Shown: piece by piece, positions 1 to 3,881 of the stretch
How the letters are laid out: the number at the start of each line of letters is the position of its first letter
Numbering within the stretch: position 1 is the first letter of the stretch
Assembly (NCBI GenBank): GCA_934255105.1
Contig: CAKQNH010000331.1
Location: 1 to 5,984, forward strand
Origin: an uncultured Pirellulaceae bacterium
Lineage (GTDB): Bacteria > Planctomycetota > Planctomycetia > Pirellulales > Pirellulaceae
Reading direction: 5' to 3'
Length of the DNA: 5,984 bases
Translations under genes and position numbers: made by a program
The notes under the pieces: model-generated
What the model saw: the letters and a program-made list of their open reading frames with translations, nothing else
Told to the model about the DNA's origin: nothing
Database searches by the model: none

Positions 1-49
1 CTGGCCTCCATTTCTACTGGATTGAGAGATGGTCAGAAATTTCTTGATC

Positions 50-79
50 TTAAACTCAAACTCAAACCTAAACTTGAAC
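50..79. repeat. Inverted hexamer units facing the GTTTGA array
   Basis: Five six-base units lie in register: TTAAAC, TCAAAC, TCAAAC, CTAAAC and TTGAAC. They are exact or degenerate reverse complements of the units in the array that starts at 98. The two blocks are separated by 18 bases (80-97). Aligning this block's reverse complement to 98-127 gives 24 of 30 identities, so the region could fold into a long imperfect A/T-rich hairpin. The degeneration increases towards the loop, as expected if these are old, no longer homogenised copies. Confidence 0.8.
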
Positions 80-97
80 CACCACTTGCAGATCTTG

Positions 98-193
98 GTT
101 TGAGTTTAAGTTTAAGTTTAAGTTTGAGTTTGAGTTTGAGTTTGAGTTTGAGTTTGAGTTTGAGTTTGAGTTTGAGTTTGAGTTTGAGTTTGA
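98..193. repeat. Hexanucleotide tandem array, 16 units of GTTTGA/GTTTAA
   Basis: Sixteen uninterrupted six-base units are present: GTTTGA at 98, three GTTTAA units at 104-121, then twelve identical GTTTGA units from 122 to 193. The variants cluster at the left end and the right side is pure, a pattern typical of growth by replication slippage. Read on the plus strand, one frame gives alternating Leu-Ser, another gives Phe-Glu, and the third is closed by TGA in every pure unit. The array lies downstream of the glycosyltransferase gene (minus strand, ending at 331) and beyond its terminator-like palindrome, so it is probably untranscribed by that gene. Copy number would be expected to vary between strains. 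Confidence 0.97.
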
Positions 194-230
194 GGCAGCT
201 TTGTACCGTCTAGCACCTCATACTACTGAG

Positions 231-281
231 GCTGCGTAAAGCTACGACAAGTCGCAGCACTCCAGAGAACTTTAACGCAGC
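231..281 (-). terminator. Nested palindrome, likely terminator of the glycosyltransferase gene
   Basis: Read on the minus strand, positions 258-241 give GCTGCGACTTGTCGTAGC: a seven-pair stem with one G-U pair around a CUUG loop, followed by TTT at 240-238. This begins 73 bases after the stop of the minus-strand glycosyltransferase gene. The hairpin sits inside a larger inverted repeat, with arms GCTGCGTAAAG (231-241) and CTTTAACGCAGC (270-281) that match except for one extra A. Positions 238-258 are an exact reverse complement of 5734-5754. The short T tract makes termination plausible rather than certain. A smaller hairpin, CCTCA/TGAGG at 216-231, lies just beyond. Confidence 0.55.
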
Positions 282-330
282 TCTTGGAACTCAAAGCTAG
301 CCTGAGGAGTGGAACTGCCGGCTGGGATAG

Positions 331-1434
331 CTATTGTCTCTGCAACCGGGCGGCTAGTTCCACCCACTTTTGGGCGGTGGTGGCGACGGTGAACTGCCGA
401 TGCATGCGAGCGGTAGTTGCCATCAGCTTTTCATGGAATTCAGGGCTGGGCTCGGCGATGGTGGCCAGAGCCTGGCTGATGCAGGCCGCCAGCGACTGAG
501 CGTCATTGGGCTGGGCTATCCAACTCGTACACTCGGGAGTGTCTGCGGCCAGTACCTCGCGGGTGCCACCGACGGCGGTGGCCACAATTGGCTTGCCCAA
601 CATCTGCGCTTGAATCAGCACTAAAGACAGCCCTTCGCTGTGCGATGGATGGACAACCAAGTCGGCCGCGTCGAGCAAGCGCTGGGCGTCGTGGCGATAG
701 CCCAATAAGCGAACTTGTTGGGTGAGATCACGCGCAGCGATCAGGGCCTCTAGCCTCGTCCGCTCCTCACCGTCGCCAGCGATCACCGCTACCAAGTCAC
801 TGCCGCCGGCGCACAGCAAAGACATGGCTTCGACCAACTCGCGATGCCCTTTGCATTCGAGCAGGCTACCCACGCAGACCAGCAGTCGTTGTTGAGGAGC
901 CAGCTTCAGTTCAGTGCGGACTTCATCGCGCGTGGCCGGATCGCTGTGCAGCGCTGGGCAACCGCCGTGGATCATTTCAGCGTGCCGCGCAGGCAGGCCA
1001 CCGTCGAGTGCGACCTGCAAGGCCGCTTGCGAAACGCACACCAGCTTGTCGCACAGCAGGCGATACTTCAGAGCGCTGTGCAAGCGAAAGACGGTGTGCT
1101 TGTAGGCCAGGCGCACAGGCTTGGGCCGACGACAAAACAGAGCCGCCGAACCAACTAGCGGGACCGCGTGCGAGTCATTGAGGACAACGACGTCAGGACT
1201 CCAATTGCGCAGGGCACGCCGAACCGCCCACCAATCCGCCAGGTTGGTTCCACGATCGTGAGTGGTATGCAGAATTGCAGCACCGCTGGCCAGCACCTGT
1301 CGCTCTACTTCGCTGCCGCGGCGCACAATGCAACTGACCGAGTGTCCAGCCTGCACCCACTGCTGGGCCATGGAAGCCAGCAGTGCTTCGCCTCCACCCC
1401 AATTTTGTTGTGTACTGACTAGGCAGAATCGCAT
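331..1434 (-). CDS. GT4-family (GT-B fold) glycosyltransferase
   Basis: The product (367 residues from the ATG at 1434) should be a cytoplasmic retaining glycosyltransferase that moves a sugar from a nucleotide-sugar to an unidentified acceptor, perhaps a surface glycan. Residues 1-30 resemble the family's N-terminal Rossmann start, with the glycine-rich GGGE at 13-16. Residues 182-290 form the donor-binding half: VGSLLECKG (188-196), VIAGDGEE (217-224), LLGYR (243-247) and PSHSEGLSLVLIQAQMLGKP (263-282). Length is normal for GT4. Two usual donor-site residues differ: Ser190 stands where the family normally has Arg, and Gln275 replaces the second Glu of the EX7E motif (Glu267 is kept). A GTG start at 1488 would add 18 residues lacking family character, so I prefer the ATG, although no strong Shine-Dalgarno precedes it. 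The gene stands alone, so its acceptor cannot be inferred from neighbours. Confidence 0.88.
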   Translation of the reverse strand: MRFCLVSTQQNWGGGEALLASMAQQWVQAGHSVSCIVRRGSEVERQVLASGAAILHTTHDRGTNLADWWAVRRALRNWSPDVVVLNDSHAVPLVGSAALFCRRPKPVRLAYKHTVFRLHSALKYRLLCDKLVCVSQAALQVALDGGLPARHAEMIHGGCPALHSDPATRDEVRTELKLAPQQRLLVCVGSLLECKGHRELVEAMSLLCAGGSDLVAVIAGDGEERTRLEALIAARDLTQQVRLLGYRHDAQRLLDAADLVVHPSHSEGLSLVLIQAQMLGKPIVATAVGGTREVLAADTPECTSWIAQPNDAQSLAACISQALATIAEPSPEFHEKLMATTARMHRQFTVATTAQKWVELAARLQRQ

Positions 1435-1716
1435 AGGATCAAGGCGTTGAGAGCTTGGGGACAATGGCGGGATGCACACAACCAGCACGCATTGAGTATG
1501 TTAGGGCGTTGCGTGGTTGTTGCAAGTCGCATAAACCCTATCTGCGGTTCAAGGTGTCTCGTGTCGCAAAATTAGATCTTTGGCAATTCGCCCCAAGGCT
1601 AGCATTAACAGCGACCGATAGTATGGGTAGCTATCAGTACTGCGTTCGCTAAGTCTTCCCGTGTGACTATGGACAGCACAATCGATTCCGACATGGAATG
1701 CGACGCGCGGATGGCC

Positions 1717-1746
1717 TTGACCTGGGTCGAAGGTCTATCCTATAAG
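1717..1746 (+). promoter_or_regulatory. Candidate sigma-70-type promoter of the flgM-like gene
   Basis: TTGACC (1717-1722) and TATAAG (1741-1746) each match the housekeeping -35/-10 consensus at five of six positions and are separated by 18 bases. This would place the transcript start near 1753 and give a leader of about 34 bases before the ATG at 1787. I looked for a sigma-28 promoter (TAAA-type -35 with GCCGATAA-type -10) and did not find one, so expression appears to depend on the housekeeping sigma factor. Confidence 0.5.
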
Positions 1747-1768
1747 TTCATTTGAAGGTTTTACACGC

Positions 1769-1774
1769 AGGGGA
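1769..1774 (+). promoter_or_regulatory. Ribosome binding site of the flgM-like gene
   Basis: AGGGGA, followed by GAT, lies 12 bases before the ATG at 1787. The spacing is somewhat long, but it is the only purine-rich stretch near the start and supports ATG 1787 as the initiation codon. Confidence 0.5.
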
Positions 1775-1786
1775 GATTCTACCGTT

Positions 1787-2095
1787 ATGCAAATCCACAG
1801 TTTGCAATCCACAGCCGCCACACATTCGGTGACGCGCAACCAACCAGCTCAGTCTGGGGGGGGCGCCGAGTGGGCCAATTCAGTCGGGTCGACCTCGACC
1901 GCTGACCAGTTGGAATTATCGTCCGAGGCGCAGCAACTCAGCCAGTCACAGGCTCTAGGGCAAACCGACCAAATGGCGGGAGGCATACGCACAGAGAAGG
2001 TAGCCGCCCTGCGCGAGGCGATCGCCAACGGTTCGTATGAAACGCAGGAAAACCTATCCGCTGCTCTCGACAAACTGCTCGATACGTTCGCGTAG
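1787..2095 (+). CDS. flgM: FlgM-like anti-sigma-28 factor
   Basis: FlgM proteins bind the flagellar sigma factor FliA (sigma-28) and block late flagellar gene expression until they are exported through the completed hook-basal body. The product is 102 residues, a typical FlgM length. Residues 1-60 are polar, rich in Gln, Ser and Ala, and probably disordered. DQLELSSEAQQL (40-51) resembles the Asp-x-(hydrophobic)-Ser-x-x-Ala segment common in this family. The sigma-binding C-terminal part follows: IRTEKVAALREAIANGSY (67-84) and then a helix ending LDKLLDTFA (94-102). There is no signal peptide, as expected for a type III export substrate. No other flagellar gene lies in the window, so it is an orphan here; FlgM genes outside flagellar operons are not unusual. 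A run of eight G bases lies in codons 24-26. The assignment rests on the C-terminal motif and length. Confidence 0.8.
   Translation: MQIHSLQSTAATHSVTRNQPAQSGGGAEWANSVGSTSTADQLELSSEAQQLSQSQALGQTDQMAGGIRTEKVAALREAIANGSYETQENLSAALDKLLDTFA
1856..1863 (+). repeat. Eight-base G homopolymer inside the flgM-like gene
   Basis: The tract encodes Gly24-Gly26, upstream of the sigma-binding region. Gain of one G leads to a TGA after about 16 further codons, and loss of one G leads to a TAG about 30 codons on. In both cases the C-terminal domain (residues 67-102) is lost. The frame as given is intact from a credible start to a credible C terminus. Confidence 0.95.
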
Positions 2096-2119
2096 CACCG
2101 GGCCTGCCGTGGCTGTCGG

Positions 2120-2184
2120 GTAGCGGAAGTCGCCAAGACCTTCCTCCAGACGAGCCAACCGAAACTCTTGGCGAGTTCCGCTAC
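2120..2184. repeat. Compound inverted repeat of two hairpins with complementary loops (REPIN-like)
   Basis: TAGCGGAAGTCGCCAAGA (2121-2138) is matched by TCTTGGCGAGTTCCGCTA (2166-2183), reverse complements at 17 of 18 positions. The match extends by one G-C pair (2120/2184), and the spacer is 27 bases. Each arm also folds on itself. The left hairpin pairs 2125-2131 with 2137-2144, with one bulged C and loop GCCAA. The right hairpin pairs 2160-2167 with 2173-2180, with one mismatch and loop TTGGC. The loops are exact reverse complements. Two short palindromes in inverted orientation is the layout of REP doublets (BIME/REPIN). It lies 24 bases after the flgM-like stop. No T tract follows either hairpin, so it is a poor intrinsic terminator. 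Confidence 0.75.
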
Positions 2185-2250
2185 GTTAACACTCGCGGTC
2201 TAGAAGTCCTTGTAGACAACCTAGCCCATCCCACCCGTCAGCGTTCGGAG

Positions 2251-2256
2251 TACAAT
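2251..2256 (+). promoter_or_regulatory. Possible -10 element for fur
   Basis: TACAAT matches the -10 consensus at five of six positions and would start a transcript near 2263, at the base of the leader hairpin. I see no recognisable -35 at the expected distance (near 2228-2233), so this is tentative. Confidence 0.25.
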
Positions 2257-2259
2257 ACA

Positions 2260-2303
2260 GGATAAGTGCCCTTGGGCTGCAAACGTGCAGCGCGTACTTA
2301 TCC
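2260..2303 (+). promoter_or_regulatory. Leader stem-loop upstream of fur
   Basis: GGATAAGT (2260-2267) pairs perfectly with ACTTATCC (2296-2303). A G-U pair and a C-G pair extend the stem inward. Inside it, GCTGCA (2276-2281) pairs with TGCAGC (2286-2291) around the loop AACG. The structure ends 37 bases before the preferred fur start at 2341. It could act as a 5' mRNA stabiliser, a binding site for a dimeric regulator, or have no role. It does not match the usual 19-base Fur box. Confidence 0.5.
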
Positions 2304-2331
2304 AGCTCACTCCTTCGTTTACAACTGGGTT

Positions 2332-2335
2332 GAGG
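2332..2335 (+). promoter_or_regulatory. Ribosome binding site selecting the fur start
   Basis: GAGG lies five bases before the ATG at 2341. This favours that start over the upstream GTG at 2266, which sits inside the leader hairpin and would add 25 residues with no resemblance to Fur N termini. Confidence 0.6.
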
Positions 2336-2340
2336 CTCTC

Positions 2341-2835
2341 ATGGTCGAAAAATTGGGAACTGTCGAAGTCTCACAGTCTCCCTTGGAACGATTTGAAGAA
2401 TATCTGCTTAGCCGCGGACTGCGAAAAACTGAGCAGCGTCGCTACTTGGTGGAACAGGTATTCAGTCAGCACGCGCACTTTGATGCCGACCAATTGATCG
2501 ACCAGTTACCGCGCAAGGGAGAAGAGAACTACGTTAGCCGCCCAACTGTCTATCGTACGTTAAAGGAATTTGTCGACGCGGGCCTGCTCCGTAGTTTCGA
2601 GCTCAACGGGCGCAGCGTGTACGAACACGACTACGGCTACCCGGCGCACGACCACTTCTACTGCGTCAAATGCCACAGTTTACTGGAGTTTCAATCCGAC
2701 CCCGTCGTTCAATTGCGGGACGAAATCGCGCGTCGCCACCGCTTCCGCGTGCGCAGCCATCGCCTGATTATCCAAGGTGTCTGCCAGGAGTGTAGCTCCC
2801 GACGCAAACAGCGACGAGCCCAGGATTTGGTTTAG
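2341..2835 (+). CDS. fur: Fur-family metal-responsive transcriptional regulator
   Basis: Fur proteins are dimeric repressors that bind operator DNA when loaded with a divalent metal. The product is 164 residues, slightly longer than the usual 140-150. The winged helix covers about residues 14-95, with GLRKTEQRRYLVEQVF (26-41) and the recognition helix around SRPTVYRTLKEF (66-77). The C-terminal dimer domain carries AHDHFYCVKC (102-111) and GVCQEC (146-151), giving a CxxC pair (Cys108/Cys111 and Cys148/Cys151) for the structural zinc. By alignment from memory with Bacillus PerR, the regulatory metal ligands would be His46, Glu95, His103, His105 and Glu116. PerR has Asp at the positions of Glu95 and Glu116, so this looks Fur-like, not a peroxide sensor; Zur or Mur function cannot be excluded. 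The tail from 152 is short and basic. The TAG stop overlaps the convergent gene's stop. Confidence 0.93.
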   Translation: MVEKLGTVEVSQSPLERFEEYLLSRGLRKTEQRRYLVEQVFSQHAHFDADQLIDQLPRKGEENYVSRPTVYRTLKEFVDAGLLRSFELNGRSVYEHDYGYPAHDHFYCVKCHSLLEFQSDPVVQLRDEIARRHRFRVRSHRLIIQGVCQECSSRRKQRRAQDLV

Positions 2836-3542
2836 CAAAACGTTCCATCTTCACTCTCGGATTCCGTTCCTAAGCGCAGTGCCAATTGCTCAAATTGTGA
2901 GTAGAATTGGTCGCTGCTGGTGTGGACATGCTCCGCTTCGGTGATGAAGCGAATGCCTTTGTCGATGTACACATCGTTTTGGATCAGCACGCGTTCAAAG
3001 GATTCCAAAGGTGATCCATAGGCAATAACGAGCTTATGCTCATCGAACTGAACCTCTTGTTGACGCTTGGGGTTCAAAACGGCGATACCGGTACAGCCAT
3101 CGTTCAGGAGCATATCTTCGAAGTCGTAGAGGATGCTCTTTAGGACGGGCATATCGATGTGTTCGCGGTAGTGATCCTGGTGTCCGCCAGTATGGTAGTG
3201 GCTGGTCTCCAGCACCACGTCAACCACGGGTCCGAGCGTATCGATCATATCGATAAACAGGTCGAACAGTCGCTCGCGAGAAGCGGCAGCCATAATCACG
3301 GGGACTTTTGTCCGGGTCGTAGGATCGACATAGAGGTCATGCCGGAATCCCTGTCGCGGAATGACTTGTAGGTCGATGGCTGGGCGGACGGCGTCCGTCA
3401 AATCAAACGCATCATAGCGGAAGACTTTCAAGTGAGCCTCCAATTCTGCGTCGGTCAAGCTACCAAAGCTGCTCAGCGCGTCGCTTTTAGCTTGGTTGAC
3501 TTGTGAGGCGTGGCCGGTTTGAGATCGTTGCTGCGAACCCAT
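2832..3542 (-). CDS. Conserved-looking protein of unknown function with a His-rich segment
   Basis: I do not recognise a named domain in this 236-residue protein. Codon structure and amino-acid composition look like a real gene. Residues 1-27 are polar and probably disordered. The rest reads as a mixed alpha/beta globular domain (about 28-226) with hydrophobic strands such as VPVIMAAA (80-87), VVDVVLE (106-112) and GIAVLN (152-157). A striking stretch, HYHTGGHQDHYREH (115-128), has five His in 14 residues and is followed by FEDMLLNDGCTG (141-152). There is no signal peptide or membrane segment, so it is probably cytoplasmic. The acidic tail ESESEDGTFC ends in Cys236. The ATG at 3542 has only a weak GAGA-type binding site. 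The gene converges on fur with a four-base overlap of the 3' ends. A metal-related role is only a guess from the His cluster and neighbour. Confidence 0.85.
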   Translation of the reverse strand: MGSQQRSQTGHASQVNQAKSDALSSFGSLTDAELEAHLKVFRYDAFDLTDAVRPAIDLQVIPRQGFRHDLYVDPTTRTKVPVIMAAASRERLFDLFIDMIDTLGPVVDVVLETSHYHTGGHQDHYREHIDMPVLKSILYDFEDMLLNDGCTGIAVLNPKRQQEVQFDEHKLVIAYGSPLESFERVLIQNDVYIDKGIRFITEAEHVHTSSDQFYSQFEQLALRLGTESESEDGTFC

Positions 3543-3881
3543 GTATCTGTCTCTTGATTGCGTTCTAATAGGAGGATGACTGACGCGAGTGTCTGCGAGC
3601 TAGCCCGCTCGGCTGACAAGTAAAACTAGGTTACAGGGCACACCAGAGGAGACTTCCAGGAAAAGTTGGCAAGTTTCTCCGCTTGCAGTGAGGTCGCGAT
3701 TGTTACAGCCCACATAAACTGACTTGGCACCTTATTCAAGTTGCCGAAAAGCCACGCAGGTGGACTACAATTGAAGCTTTATGGCAGCATTTTTTCACAA
3801 CCCGTCATGAATCCACTGCCTCACTTTGGCTGTTTTGCATCAGCCTCCTGAGCCCCTTTCATTCCGAACTAGGACCAATGG
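3543..3881. other. Divergent intergenic region upstream of the unknown gene and the lipoprotein gene
   Basis: This 339-base stretch must supply promoters in both directions. On the plus side TTGCCG (3741-3746) and TACAAT (3766-3771) form a weak pair with a long 19-base spacer. It would give a leader of roughly 100 bases, and I hold this loosely. On the minus side I found no clear -35/-10 pair. Small hairpins (GCAAG/CTTGC at 3669-3686 and ACTTG/CAAGT at 3722-3741) are within what chance gives. I see no RNA gene and no convincing small protein. Confidence 0.55.
3871..3874 (+). promoter_or_regulatory. Ribosome binding site of the transglutaminase-like lipoprotein gene
   Basis: AGGA lies seven bases before the ATG at 3882. 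A second ATG at 3878, four bases upstream in another frame, opens only a 12-codon frame (TAA at 3914-3916). It could compete for initiation, but it is too close to the AGGA to be favoured. Confidence 0.5.

Larger units (their letters stand above)
1435..1786. other. Divergent intergenic region between glycosyltransferase and flgM-like gene
   Basis: This 352-base gap should hold promoters for both flanking genes. On the plus side I see one convincing promoter (1717-1746) and a ribosome binding site, listed separately. On the minus side I found no convincing -35/-10 pair for the glycosyltransferase; partial matches such as TCTAAT on the minus strand near 1570 lack a suitable -35. A small GATAG/CTATC hairpin occurs around 1616-1634. 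The short reading frames that cross this stretch show no protein character. I see no RNA gene. Confidence 0.6.

Noticed and set aside
98..193. CRISPR array
   Set aside because: The six-base units are contiguous with no spacers.
22..213. A TTG-started 63-codon frame across the hexamer array as a gene
   Set aside because: It consists mostly of a Leu-Ser repeat forced by the array, has a TTG start without a binding site, and shows no other protein character. The open frame is recorded only as a low-interest finding.
1435..1488. Longer glycosyltransferase starting at GTG 1488
   Set aside because: The extra 18 residues do not resemble GT4 N termini, whereas MRFCLVSTQ from ATG 1434 does.
1849..2136. 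95-codon minus-strand frame opposite the flgM-like gene
   Set aside because: It is antisense to a gene with a recognisable C-terminal motif, has a composition typical of a shadow frame, and runs into the palindrome.
2120..2184. Intrinsic terminator of the flgM-like gene
   Set aside because: Neither hairpin is followed by a T tract on either strand. Termination by other means is possible, but the repeat reading fits better.
2260..2303. Classical Fur box
   Set aside because: The half-sites GGATAAGT and ACTTATCC are 28 bases apart, whereas the Fur consensus is a compact 19-base palindrome.
2266..2340. Longer Fur protein starting at GTG 2266
   Set aside because: The start lies inside a strong hairpin, the added residues are not Fur-like, and GAGG is well placed for the ATG at 2341.
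2341..2835. PerR-type peroxide sensor
   Set aside because: Glu95 and Glu116 occupy the two positions that are Asp in PerR, a pattern that fits Fur-like metal sensing better. The alignment was made by eye.
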